A DNA stretch of 64,000 nucleotides, taken from contig OX637335.1 of the NCBI GenBank assembly GCA_951799405.1, positions 20,216,342 to 20,280,341 on the forward strand, in the 5' to 3' direction. The translations under genes and the position numbers were made by a program. Positions 33,510 to 43,445 of the stretch are shown in pieces. Every line of letters starts with the position of its first letter. The first letter of the stretch is position 1. The notes under the pieces are model-generated. The model was given only the letters and a program-made list of their open reading frames with translations. It was not told the DNA's origin and searched no databases. The stretch comes from Agapetus fuscipes. Its lineage: Eukaryota > Arthropoda > Insecta > Trichoptera > Glossosomatidae.

Positions 33510-34341
33510 ATGGATCGTTTCGACACTGAACTATTTATTGATGAGGTGGAGAAGAGACCTGCAATATGGGACATTCAGTGTGATGATTACTCAAATAAAA
33601 TTATCAAGAACCGAGCTTGGCAAGAGTTGGTTGAGATATTTGGAAATTGCGAAGACACTCCAAAAAAAATGGAAAAACATACGAGATTGCTACAATAAAG
33701 AATACAAAAAAGAAAAAACAACTCCTTCTGGTTCAGGTGCTTGTAAAGGAGCCCGATACATGTATTTTTCAAGATTATTTTTCCTGCAGAATAGTGTAAG
33801 TAATAAAGACACTACAACTAATATTGAAGAACAGAATGAAAGGCAAAGTGAGGAGACAAGTGAACTAAACGCCAATGCAACCGAAGCCACTGAAATACGT
33901 CCCCCTAAACGTAAGAAAACACAAGTGCCAGAAGAAAAAATAGCTGTTTTAATAGAAAAAAGTATCGAGTCACGAAAACATTTTCAGAATGAACTTCAAG
34001 AAAATAGTATTACCAAGCAAGATGACGACAAACTCTTTTGTTTGTCGTTATATAAAGAACTCAAAAAAGTACCAGAAAATAGGCGTTTAGCAACCAAAAT
34101 TGAATTACTTCAAGTGATACAAAAAGGACAAAGCTTACCACCCCCTGTTCGTTACAATACTCAGCAGATCACACCTACGTATTGGCAAGGACAACAGTAT
34201 ACAAGCCCGCAAGGATATTTTACTACATCTGGATCATCTCCTCCTGTTCCGGCACCGTCACCGTCACCATCGCAATTTAGTTCTGGCTCTCAGTCCTCTA
34301 CAGTTATAGAAAATATTTATGCTGATTTTGAAGAACAATAA
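33510..34341 (+). pseudogene. Harbinger-encoded MADF-BESS protein, frameshifted
   Basis: From the ATG at 33510 the frame reads MDRFDTELFIDEVEKRPAIW, then DIQCDDYSNKIIKNRAWQEL, the first half of a MADF (Myb/SANT-like) DNA-binding domain. The second half, KKWKNIRDCYNKEYKKEK then RYMYFSRLFFL, lies in another frame from about 33652. A frameshift near 33640-33665, beside an A-run, therefore breaks the domain. Downstream are an acidic stretch, a basic PPKRKK segment, a BESS motif at about 34018-34125 (DDDKLFCLSLYKELKKV...) and a Pro/Ser/Gln-rich tail to the stop at 34341. In this superfamily such a protein partners the transposase in DNA binding and nuclear import (family knowledge). It ends just before, and faces, the transposase remnant. 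Confidence 0.85.
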
Positions 34342-34346
34342 ATAAA

Positions 34347-34635
34347 TCTTACCTTAAAGTTACGAGTTTCTCTTCCGGTGACACGCTTGGCCTCAAATGC
34401 GTTTCAGAGCATGAAATATCTTGCCTGATCAGTTCAATTAGTTCATCAAAAGATTTTATTGACATTCTCAAATAGTCAAAAAATTTGTTATCATACATTC
34501 TTAATTTGGGATATAACGTTACGAACTGACCATGTACTAGTCGGTCACGTAATATTGGATGCACCCAATACCGCCTTTTTCTTTTCTTTTTTTAAGGAGC
34601 AACCACAGTAAGCACACTTCTTCGTCGACCTCCAT
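34347..34635 (-). pseudogene. Harbinger transposase N-terminal exon, frameshifted
   Basis: On the minus strand an ATG at 34635 opens MEVDEEVCLLWLLLKKRK. After a shift in an A-run (about 34571-34592) it continues RRYWVHPILRDRLVHGQF, KLRMYDNKFFDYLRMSI, KSFDELIELI and SPEEKLVTLR. This matches the N-terminus of HARBI1-like transposases (VHPI...R...F..LYP.LR....FF.YFRMS..SFDELL). The sequence then reads AAGGTAAGA, a good 5' splice site, and the catalytic DDE domain is absent. Either an intron began here and everything after it was deleted, or the element was internally truncated. It is not functional as it stands. Confidence 0.85.
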
Positions 34636-34865
34636 TTAGAAACTGACGAATCGCATACTAACCGCGCGTGTCTGAATAGCATCACAATTTTGCGGTTTGA
34701 AACCGCGCGATTCGTAAACGCGCGGTTCCCGCCGTGTCTGAACTAGCGCTTAAGCATGCTGTTGCTACCCGCGGTTGTATAATATATTAGTAAGGATATT
34801 TGAATATTTCCAATGGCCACCCTTATAGAATGGCTGCACTTATTGGAATGACGGCAAAGTAACAG

Positions 34866-35176
34866 TTATAGCAATAATAATATTATGATGATTCATTTGG
34901 TGAGCGCTGTTTTCGTGTCAATCACACCTTCAAAGCCCTCTGGGACCTTGGTCGTCGCTATATATAAAGCACCAATTCTCAAGCAAAACCCAGTTGTTGT
35001 AAGGTTGGATAGACCTTTCAGTGACCGATCTTTCGTAAAGGTTTATGATTTTTTTCAACCCAGCGAAGAGCACATTTGAAAATATAACTGGTATTTTTTT
35101 GGGCTCCGCCGGGATTCGAATCCACAATCTTACATTTACGAGTCCGAAACGTTACTACTAGACTACGGGCCGGTCC
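34866..35176 (-). mobile_element. SINE-1, full length
   Basis: (AAT)n-like tail at the left, GATGATTCATTTGGTGAGCG, then the body, then GGGATTCGAATCCACAATCT and GACTACGGGCCGGTCC at the right: the whole element in reverse. Confidence 0.9.
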
Positions 35177-35257
35177 ACAAAACAACAATAATAATCAAAC
35201 ATGTTATATTCACATAATGAGATTTACTGAAATATCATATTAAATACAATTTCTGAT

Positions 35258-35376
35258 ATGTAAACTCAACTACAGCGTTTTAACAAAATGTATCGAAACT
35301 AAAACGCTCACTAGAGGCGCTGTGTTAGTTTCCATACATTTTTTATGGTTGATTTTCAACGTTAAGTTACTGTTTT
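35258..35376 (+). repeat. Family B palindromic repeat
   Basis: TGTAAACTCAACTACAGCGT, centre AACGCTCACTAGAGGCGCTG, then TTAGTTTCCATACATTTTTT. Confidence 0.85.
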
Positions 35377-35379
35377 GGT

Positions 35380-36060
35380 GTGGACATGTTATAGCCACTG
35401 CTAATTAGAAGGCATTAGTAAAAACAGGTACATGCATTTTCCATTAAAATTCAATGTTTCATATAAGGTATTAAATCAAAGCCGGCAATGTAGGATTGTT
35501 TACACAATGAAAAATAGGTACTAACATGACAAGAAAATTATTTCATGTTTTTACATGCATTTATCGTATTTTAGAACAAATCATAGATGGCCGATTTTAA
35601 TTCTATTCTACCAATTTAGTACTGTTTTATCTTGTACATGTTAACAATGAATGACAGGATAATTTTGCTATGTTAATGAACAATGCTGATCATTAGAGCA
35701 TGTTTCTTTTATTTTAATCTAAGTTGCAAAGTAAGCTTAGAAATATTTGATCATTTGGTCCGACCTTCGGCTAGAAGACAGAATGATACTTTGGTCTCAG
35801 ACATAGGAAAGGTTGTCCGTGACTGTAGTTTTTTTTATTGGTCAAGTCAGCCTTACACCAACTGATAATAGTGATGATGATATTTATTTTAATTTTTGTG
35901 TTTTTTTTTGTTTCAGGTAAAAAATTCAACTACATTTTCAAAAATCATCCTGCTAAAACAGATCTAAAAAGGTAAAAAAATCGAAACAATTTTTCATCCC
36001 ATAATACAAAATAAGTCGTACAGGAGCAAAAACGGGGATCTAGATTTTTTCCCAAATGAG
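35380..36060. other. No gene; small family A remnant
   Basis: AT-rich. AATCTAAGTTGCAAAG at about 35716-35731 looks like the 3' tip of family A reversed. Polypyrimidine then TTTCAG at about 35895-35916 resembles an acceptor, without a supported exon. Confidence 0.45.
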
Positions 36061-36062
36061 AT

Positions 36063-36352
36063 TCGCTACTAATCTACACAAATAGTGTAACTTCTTGCAG
36101 CGTTTGCCCGAAGGATTCGCATGTGACGAGTGGAACCTTGTTTATTTTTACAGGTAAGGGGCTGGCATTAAGCCAACCATTTGAATTGAAGTGGGGGTTA
36201 CCCAGCTCCCGAGGGGGTTGGTATTAATTTCTTTGTCGAAGCTGGGTAAACCTTGCCGGTATTTTGAAATAAAAAGCGAAACGGGAAACCATTTCTGACT
36301 CCTTCAGTGGGATTCGAACCAGAGCTCTCGGCATGTAATGCAAGCACTATAT
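36063..36352 (-). mobile_element. SINE-2, tRNA-derived, nearly full length
   Basis: The left side is CGCTACTAATCTACACAAAT. The body has TATTTTTACAGGTAAGGGGC and CCAGCTCCCGAGGG. The right side is TGGGATTCGAACCAGAGCTC (reverse B box) and CATGTAATGCAAGCACT. The A-box end is cut by an A-rich tract. Confidence 0.85.
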
Positions 36353-36669
36353 GGAAAAAAAAGAAAAAATATATATATGTTTTTCTTTGCATATATCTCA
36401 CTTTCAGAAAAATACTATATTACCGACTTTGTTGTTATTCGACTCATATATTTCTCTATATATTTCGTATCTCTCTATATGTTTCTATACTCATATATTT
36501 CGACATAAATTTCGATGAGAACGCTCTGAGAGACCACATACATACATTTTGAATATCCTCATTTTTTTCGTATGAAAATAATGGCTGATATTTGTTGCAA
36601 AAGACAACAAAAAAACACATCGCATTTGGTCGCAAAAAAAATACCCACTGTGTGCTCACCCCGTAGTAG

Positions 36670-36770
36670 TTTTTCAAAAAAATGTATTGAATTTAAAATA
36701 GCGCATTAAGTGGACGTTTCAGTTTCTATGTATTTTTGGTTGAGTTTAGACCTATGGGTTACTTGGGGCA
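36670..36770 (-). repeat. Family B palindromic repeat, reversed
   Basis: TTTAAAATAGCGCATTAAGT and TTTCAGTTTCTATGTATTTT then GGTTGAGTTTAGACC, ending TTACTTGGGGCACAG. Confidence 0.65.
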
Positions 36771-37037
36771 CAGAATCGTATTTCACTCGAAGTTTTTTTT
36801 TTTGTTTTGTTTTCTTCCAAAGGAGTGGGCGTCTTCTCTCTCTTCCTCTTGTATCTGCTAGCGGTCCTTCGAACCGGTTCTTGGAGATTTATTTGCCGTA
36901 CTAAAATTACTACCAGCAAGGACCAGTGTCGTAGCGCAAGGATCAAGATTCGTATGAAATGATAGAATTTTTGTTTTAAAATATTCGACTAAACATGGAA
37001 AGATTCTGTATTTAAAAATCCTTTTTTATAGTAAAAA

Positions 37038-37262
37038 GGTCCTTTTTTATAGTAAGAATAAATATCATTCTCGAATCATTGAGAATTTGTACATGCGGGA
37101 TTTTACTAGAACATTCGACCAAACACTCAAGCAATCTTTAAGAATACCAATCAATATCAAAAACAAATTATGTAAGTACCTAACATCATTTATTTCTGGA
37201 GACTTCACGAGACTTTATTATCAACTCACACAGATAACTCACAACACACAACTACGTATTCG
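37038..37262 (+). repeat. Family F repeat, copy 2
   Basis: Starts TATAGTAAGAATAAATATCA and runs through TTTTACTAGAACATTCGACC, ACACTCAAGCAATCTTTAAG and ATTATCAACTCACACAG, parallel to 2520-2715. Confidence 0.65.
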
Positions 37263-37264
37263 TT

Positions 37265-38290
37265 ACAGTATAATTTTTCAGTATTTCCAATTGCATAAAT
37301 TCGGTTATCAAGTACATTAAGCAATGCATATTGAGTTTATTTTATAAAAAAAAAGAACCATCGAATAATGTGTCATGGAACCATGAATTGATGCATATTT
37401 TCTTATTTTGATTTTTTTACCGACTTAAGATATTTCCTTTAATTTTAAACACGCAAAATGGCCTCAGCTACCACGCCCTAGTTCCCTCAGATAGAGCTCG
37501 GCGCACTCAATTTATTTGTTTAGATACTTTATATGCCACTTTGTATTCGTGCCCGAGCGGCGGGTGGGTGCCTCAAGGGTCTGCTAGGGTCTGCATATAT
37601 ACCACAGACCCTTGTAGGTCTTCTCCCTTCCAAAAGGCAACCCGATAAAAACAAGGGACTCCTAATCGTTTAGATTGCATCTGCATTAAATCAGTTTTAA
37701 TATCGGTTATCATATCTGAACATGGACCAACAATGTTATCTTAAAAGGCTTACGGGCATTACACACTAGACAATATCTGCCCGGTTAGTCTGTGTTTTTT
37801 TTTCTATCCGGCTCCGGGTCGAAAGTCTCCGGTAGTCCATAAACAATCCGGGCAGAATGCGTTGTATTTGAAACGGTCTTAACGTACGATATTGGTCTGT
37901 GTAAGTATGTGAAGTCTCTAGATGTAGTTGTTGGAGATTGTGCGAGTGCTTAATAGAATGTTTTGGCGGAATCCCGCATCTTTCAGTTCATAATGTTTCG
38001 AGAATATGTTTTATTCTGACCTATAAATAAAGACCGAGATGCTCTGTTGGGAGACAAGTATCCTAGCCGTTGAGCTATACAGTTCAAAAGCAACTCTGTC
38101 AACGAACCAAATGTGAACCGTATCTAAAATAAATTGTGTGAAATAAACCAGTAAAACCAATGACAATTCTCCCATACTGAAATGTGGGTTAAACTCTGGT
38201 CTGCGATTGAACCAATGTTATGAATAAGGCTGCATTATTTTTGTCTTTTGTTCTTTGTGTTGACCTATATCCAAACTCCACTGTATAAAA
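37265..38290. other. No gene recognised
   Basis: Intergenic. GGGTCTG words and their complement near 37568-37615 form a small inverted pattern. Nothing else is supported. Confidence 0.45.
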
Positions 38291-38294
38291 AAGG

Positions 38295-38515
38295 CTAAAG
38301 AGGAAAGACCGTGAAAAAATAAATGTTTTGATCAGATTGGTGAAACTGTGAAAGAATGGGATGTACAAATCTTATGTAAAGTAAGAAAATGTATGAAAAA
38401 GGTGATGGATATGAATGAACCGAAAGAGGTACGCAAGGATAGGAAAAAATGGAGGCAAATCTGGAGAGGCACTGGCAACCTCTGGCGGAATGGTGACAAA
38501 GTTAAGACATAGTTA
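38295..38515 (+). pseudogene. LINE-alpha C-terminal tail
   Basis: The plus strand reads DQIGETVKEWDVQILCKVRK, CMKKVMDMNEPKEVRKDRKK and WRQIWRGTGNLW in one frame, followed by a trailer (GGAATGGTGACAAAGTTAAG). It matches the tails at 25490 and 31460. There is no attached reverse transcriptase. Confidence 0.78.
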
Positions 38516-38519
38516 ATCT

Positions 38520-39065
38520 CACATGAATGTGTCAGAATGACCCAAAACACGTGGATGCTCATTCAAAGCTTTATTTTTTGTGGCTCAATGCCTCTTCATA
38601 TGATGTTGAAAGTCCCCTAATTGAGATGTGGATGGAACATCCAAATTCTCAATTTTTTTGTAGTACATCGGACATTAAAAGATTTGCCTAAGAATCATTT
38701 GAATAAGCTCCCAAAAATATATGCAAATGCTGAATAAAAAAACTCGATACTACGATTCTCACAGGGATTATATTTCTGAATTCAAGGCGACAATAAATTG
38801 CAGTCTAGTATTTTAAGATTTTTAAATAACCTAGTACAAAAGCTGCTTTTAAAAATATTGATAAATCGTAAATTAAGTGCGGATTAATTCCAGAATGTCA
38901 AGAAGCAATAATTTAGAATTAATATTATTCGCGTGTAAATTAACACATTGCATTAAACGTCAAGAAGAAATATGTAGTATAAAATGTGACACAAAGCCAG
39001 CTGCCTGTCCACCTTTTAGAAGACCCTGAACGAGGACTATTTCCATCTTCTTCGTGTCAGCTTCA
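38520..39065. other. No recognisable feature
   Basis: AT-rich spacer. Confidence 0.45.
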
Positions 39066-39068
39066 CAC

Positions 39069-39320
39069 CGTATTGGCCCAGTAACGAGCAATGTCTACAG
39101 CTCTTTGGTTTCCCGCAAAGAGATCATCCATGGAGCAGCTTGTCGGACAGGAGGGACAACACCGCAGGTGCTCCATAGTTTACTGAGCTCCACACTCACA
39201 TAGTGTGGAGTCCTCCCGTCCCAGAAATCCCCAGATCAACATGTTGGCCCGGGCTCTTCCAACATTGGTCCTCAATCTGTTCATGGATTTCCACACTATT
39301 TCCATGATGCTATAGCTATT
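39069..39320 (-). pseudogene. LINE C-terminal fragment with CxC/ECG motif
   Basis: The minus strand reads KSMNRLRTNVGRARANMLIW, GFLGREDSTLCECGAQ, one stop, TMEHLRCCPSCPTSCSMDDL, FAGNQRAVDIARYWANTV and a stop. The pattern LNRxRTxVGR...CxCG...QTMEHLxxCP...DL...N..A...A..WA is a well-known C-terminal signature of insect non-LTR retrotransposon polyproteins. The cysteine cluster may form a zinc-binding site (family inference). A single in-frame stop breaks an otherwise good frame. The palm motifs are not present upstream. Confidence 0.85.
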
Positions 39321-39540
39321 TCCATGGTGCATCACGGAAATCGTAGTGTAGTTGTACAATACAAGTATGAAAGTTTGGAGTTTATCTAAAAAAGCATCAA
39401 GAGAAAATCTGTGTAGGTTTAATATAAGGTTTTTAAACAGAAAATGTATCGAAAAAGTGTTGAGAAACCTCACAAATGTATGGATGACCCTAGGATAGGT
39501 ATTATTTGGCAAATATTGGTTTTATGCGTTTCTATAAAAG

Positions 39541-39735
39541 GAGTATGTAAGTGTAAAAAAAGGGAATGTACAAGTGTATAAAAGTGGACTGTATAAGTAT
39601 ATAAAAATGAATTATAGATTTGTCTAAAAATGTACTATATTGTTTGTAGAAATGGACTTTATAATTGTTTGAAAATTGACTATAAGTGTCTAAATTTGGA
39701 CTGTATAAAAGTCTGAAAATGGAACTGTCAATTTA
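39541..39735. repeat. 23-bp tandem array, about eight units
   Basis: Units at about 39541, 39564, 39587, 39610, 39633 and 39656 and on, each near GACTGTATAAGTGTATAAAA then ATG, with substitutions. The period is 23 bp. Confidence 0.75.
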
Positions 39736-39739
39736 AGTA

Positions 39740-40085
39740 ACAATTTCATTATGACAGCACCCCTAAAACACTTTTTGTAAATAACTTTAAAAAGGGACGG
39801 ACACATGCGGAGGACCAAAGGGTGGGACGGTGTGCAACAATGAACTCAAAATGAGTGTAGAAGAAGAAGAATAATATGAAGTAATTATTCCGTGAGCACA
39901 AAGCTTCTAATGCAAACATAAGCAAACTGTATTTCACGCTTCAACAATTTCCCAGTTGGCATAAACCTCTCGGCCTTTTGCCCAACACTGTAACTGGCAG
40001 GGCCTCTGTGGTGGGAGTTACTATATCCTACATTGTAGCTTTGTATCCTACATATGTATCCATGTTCCATACACAATATGTACCT
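39740..40085. other. No recognisable gene
   Basis: AT-rich, then a more GC-rich stretch near 39960-40020. No supported feature. Confidence 0.4.
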
Positions 40086-40500
40086 TATGCGGTGACAGGA
40101 TACAACAGCACATGACATTACATGTACATCACATGACAAAACATCGCGATGAAAAAACAACACAGAAAATACATCACAATGACAAAACAACGGCTTCCAA
40201 TTTCTTTCTTACACAACGCATTTGTTACAAAAAAGTTTCTAGAACCATGCTTATTGTTTCATGTAGGACTAGTCTTATTGGGTGACAGGAAAAAAACAGC
40301 ACAGTGATAAAACAACACATGACATAACGTCATATGACTTAACATCACGTGACAAAACCTCACAACAGAAAATGTATCACAAGTACAAATCACATCAAAA
40401 AAACTCACACACCTAAAAAATAACATACCTACCTCGTACTTACCACAAACGGCACATGAAGAAACATCACATGACATACATCACGAAACATTCTTACCAA
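40085..40500. repeat. ATGACA-type degenerate satellite segment
   Basis: Many words such as CACATGACAAAACATCGCGA and ACATCACGTGACAAAACC occur with irregular 9-17-bp spacing. The non-repetitive stretch 40193-40300 is closely related to 45183-45290, so the satellite seems to be part of a larger dispersed element. Related segments are at 45180-45330, 46690-46890 and 47210-47235. Confidence 0.7.
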
Positions 40501-40565
40501 ATTATTTTTGCATACTTGAAAATTATTTTTCATTTTTGTGATCTACTGGGAAACTAAGCCATAAC

Positions 40566-40604
40566 CGCGTCCGAAGCATTAACCACTAGACTGCAGGCCA
40601 CTGT
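40566..40604 (-). mobile_element. SINE-1 head fragment
   Basis: GTCCGAAGCATTAACCACTA then GACTGCAGGCCA matches the reversed tRNA-like head. Confidence 0.6.
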
Positions 40605-40840
40605 AAATGTTTTTTTACCTTACATTGTATATCTATATACCCCACTGTATCTATGTTCATATCATGGGGTACATGACAAACGCATGGTATCTCTCTAAAG
40701 CCTGAACGTACACGCAATTCTAATTTAGCCACCCTTTGCATGCATGCGTTACTCCAACCCTTTCCCCTCGGGGGCTTAATGTACGCAGGGAATAAATGTA
40801 CACATCTACACGCCGGACTCTATTACTCACTTGGACACAA

Positions 40841-40994
40841 CTACCCCAAGTAAAAAAACATTTACAAACACTCGACGATCGCGTAGCTAGAAAAATGTAT
40901 AAAAGGCACAACAGCATCCCCAGTGAGTGATTTAGTTTAGTACATTTTTTGTATTTACTCGATCGAAGGGAGTTATACTTGGGGTAATGTACAC
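40841..40994. repeat. Family B palindromic repeat with both ends
   Basis: Left end CTACCCCAAGTAAAAAAACA and right end GTTATACTTGGGGTAATGTA are inverted repeats. The middle carries CAGTGAGTGATTTAGTTTAG. Confidence 0.75.
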
Positions 40995-41104
40995 GATAAT
41001 AAAGAGAGGTTTAAACCCCTTTTTAAACCCGTTTCATTTAGTACAATAATAACTGCCGAAGCTCACTGTATTTTAATTCATTATGTGCACAAAAGATATA
41101 CTAT

Positions 41105-41250
41105 TAAACTGGTTTTAACTCAACTTTTGAGTTTACAAAAACTACAATAAAGTTATAACGCTCTCTAGATAAGCTGTTTTCATTTTCATACATTTCTTGA
41201 TGAAACGCTATGGTTTAGTGAATACTTGGGTGTTATACTTGGGGTAGAGT
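41105..41250 (+). repeat. Family B palindromic repeat
   Basis: AACGCTCTCTAGATAAGCTG in the centre, AAACGCTATGGTTTAGTG in the right arm, right end GTTATACTTGGGGTAGAG. Confidence 0.75.
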
Positions 41251-41504
41251 GTTCATTTGAGAAACGCACGTGGTACATTAGCTGTTTTTTCAAGCGAAAA
41301 TGACTGATAGATCATTATGCTGTGTACTAACAGAATTAATGTTGAATATTGTATAGTATATTATTTAATGCAGTCACATTTTTCGAGTAAGTATAGCAAA
41401 TAATTGATTAATGCAACGGAATCATTTGACGTTTTAAAAATATATGCACGGTTTTTTAAAACATAAAATTGAAATTTTTCTGTGTGGATTGTGGTAGGAG
41501 CATG

Positions 41505-41625
41505 AGACTGGATGAGGGAAGCATTGTATAGGCAGCGGTGGGTGCGGTTGATCAAAGAAACCAAATGTTCCCTGTGTTGCTGTGCCTTTGCTAATGATGA
41601 TGATGATGAGAGCTACGTTATTCGT
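41505..41625 (+). pseudogene. LINE 3' end with GAT-repeat tail
   Basis: The plus strand reads MREALYRQRWVRLIKETKCS, then LCCCAFANDDDDE. The RWxRLIKExK pattern followed by a (GAT)n tail is typical of the 3' end of an arthropod LINE. It resembles 28768-28920. Confidence 0.7.
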
Positions 41626-41675
41626 TTTTGTCAAATCCATTATGTATTCATTACTAGTAAGTACTTATTTACTCG

Positions 41676-41933
41676 ACCAGTCTGTAGTCGAGCGGTCAAC
41701 GCTAGGGACTTGTAGACGGAAAGTAGTTTTATTTTCAAAATTTCCTCGTTGCTGGGTAGGAAAAATTAATTAACCTTATCCAAAGACCGGTCACTAAAGG
41801 TCCATCCATCCTTCTCCCAAATGAGTCTTGCTTGAAAATTGGCGCTTTAGATAGAGACGACGAAGCTCGCAGAGGGCTCTTGATGTGTGATTAACAATCC
41901 TCACTATAAAAATCATCCTAATACTTCAAATAC
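41676..41933 (+). mobile_element. SINE-1, diverged in the B box
   Basis: The head reads GACCAGTCTGTAGTCGAGCG and the B-box region is partly deleted. The body has AGACCGGTCACTAAAGGTCC, TGAAAATTGGCGCTTTAGAT and the 3' end AAAATCATCCTAATACT. Confidence 0.82.
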
Positions 41934-42136
41934 GTATTACATCTTTTCAGTTTGTATAATAAAAATATTATGCACAACACCCTTTTGAGAGTCAAACGAT
42001 ATTATTCTCAAGCAGCAAATCCATGGCTCATCCGCAGCCTACAGTATATTTTTCAAACAACAAAAAAAACGATAATGCGTAGATCTGCCATAGATCAAAT
42101 GTTTTGTTAAAAACCCTTAAGGTGATTTCAATACTC

Positions 42137-42220
42137 ATCATCATCATCAGCTCAGCCCTCGCTTGTCCACTTCTGTGCATAAGCCTCACCAGTTCCCCTT
42201 CACAATTCCTACGATCAACT
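42137..42220. repeat. LINE 3' end-like fragment with ATC repeats
   Basis: ATCATCATCATCAGCTCAGC then TTGTCCACTTCTGTGCATAA resembles a very common arthropod LINE end (general familiarity). Confidence 0.45.
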
Positions 42221-42329
42221 GTGATTTAAATACTAAATTAAAGCTTCCATCATTAGGAACAACCTCAGTCACGGTTGTACTTTTCTTTTACTTTTTAGAT
42301 GATTATCACGAGCATCATTCATCATGTTC

Positions 42330-42560
42330 CCTTGGACCGTGGCACGGCAAATTGGTCAAAGATAACCCGTCCACAGACAGCAGCTCAGACATGGACAAAG
42401 CGGTCACACGACAGTTCGTCAACACAACTTTTTGGTCATCGACATTTCGGTCATAGGAAACTCGTCCATAGACACCTCGGTCACGAATAATTTGGTCATA
42501 GACAACTCGTCCACAGACATATAGGTCACACACAATTTGGTCGCAAGACAGTTCGTCCAC
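42330..42560. repeat. GTCCA/GGTCA degenerate tandem repeat
   Basis: Alternating words TTTGGTCAT, TCGGTCAC, CTCGTCCATAGACA and TTCGTCCACA recur every 14-18 bases. Reverse-complement relatives occur at 43310-43440 and 62035-62145 (ACCGATTTGTCC, GTGACCGATTTGTCG). Confidence 0.7.
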
Positions 42561-42660
42561 ACGGCTTTTACATCAAAGATATTTCAACAACACTTACTTT
42601 ATCGGTGCAGACAGATCCATCAGAGAAAACTTGCTTTAAAAAAAACCTTTGTAATTACTG

Positions 42661-42919
42661 TCTAATCTTATCTAATCTAAGTGGCAAAGATATGTTAAAT
42701 TGGGGGTTCACATTATATGCATTCTCACAAGCAGGCACGTACAAGTTCGCACTTGCACATGCCGCATGTGAACCTACAACATAAAAACCCAAATCTCAAA
42801 TGGACATGCACCCTGCAACTCTTGCCGTCCTTTCCTGAAACTGAGGTAACATTGGCAAAGTGAATCATTGTTTACAGCATGGGTGGTCAGCGAGATACCA
42901 ACCTATAAATCAAGGAACT
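42661..42919 (-). repeat. Family A SINE-like repeat, full length
   Basis: TCTAATCTTATCTAATCTAA at the left (the tail reversed), AGTTCGCACTTGCACATGCC in the middle, and ACCAACCTATAAATCAAGGA at the right. Confidence 0.87.
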
Positions 42920-43029
42920 GTAAAAAACTGTGTTTTGTACAGTTCCTGTAAGAAACTGTGTTTTATTTGATTAATATACAAGGAACTGTAGTTTCAATAT
43001 ATTGTAGTTTTATGTGATAGAGATGCCAC

Positions 43030-43245
43030 TTCTATCGGAGATCGGCGATCATCTTGGCTATTGTGACCTTGGATGCAGTAACTCAAAACGCAGTCTTGGT
43101 GCTTTTGTTGAACCATTGTCGCAGATTTTTCAGCCACGATGTCCTTCGGCGTCTCTGAGTTCTTCTCCCCTCAATCTTACCCTATGTGAAAAGATGGAGA
43201 AGGCGATATTGCTCATTTTTCATAACGTGGCCAAAGTACATCAGC
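43030..43245 (-). pseudogene. LINE C-terminal fragment (RRTSWLKNLRQW type)
   Basis: The minus strand reads KLMYFGHVMKNEQYRLLHLF, GKIEGRRTQRRRRTSWLKNL and RQWFNKSTKTAF, a stop, then VTASKVTIAKMIADLR and a stop. The GHxMRNExYxLLxLxxxGKIEGxRxxGRRRxSWLxNLRxW...AMMIANLR pattern is a familiar C-terminus of insect non-LTR retrotransposons. Two stops break it. Related fragments are at 43876 and 48040. Confidence 0.85.
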
Positions 43246-43299
43246 TTTCTCGGCTTAATGTTTGGTAGAAGTTCCTTTGTAATGTGGTGTGTATTTCAC

Positions 43300-43445
43300 A
43301 TATATTGTATGTGACCGAAAAGTCGTGTGGATGAGCTATCGTGTGACCGATTTGTCCATGCCCGAGCTTTCTGTAGACGCGTTGTCTGTGACCAATTTGT
43401 TGTGGAGTCCCCTTGGACATTAGTCCGTGTAGTGTTCGGTCATAT
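43300..43445. repeat. GTGACCGATTTGTCC repeat segment
   Basis: Words ATCGTGTGACCGATTTGTCC, GTCTGTGACCAATTTGTTGT and GGACATTAGTCCGTG form a degenerate array related to 42330-42560 and 62035-62145. Confidence 0.6.

Larger units (their letters stand above)
33252..34749. mobile_element. PIF/Harbinger DNA transposon, 1498 bp, non-autonomous
   Basis: The termini GCGCTAGTTCAGACACGGCG (33252) and its reverse complement ending at 34749 match perfectly over 26 bases. TTA flanks both sides (33249-33251 and 34750-34752), the typical Harbinger target duplication. Inside are a MADF-BESS gene reading right and a HARBI1-like transposase start reading left, the two-gene plan of this superfamily. Both genes are frameshifted and most of the transposase is missing. 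GC-rich subterminal words (ACCGCGCGG-like) recur near both ends and may be transposase binding sites. Confidence 0.92.
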
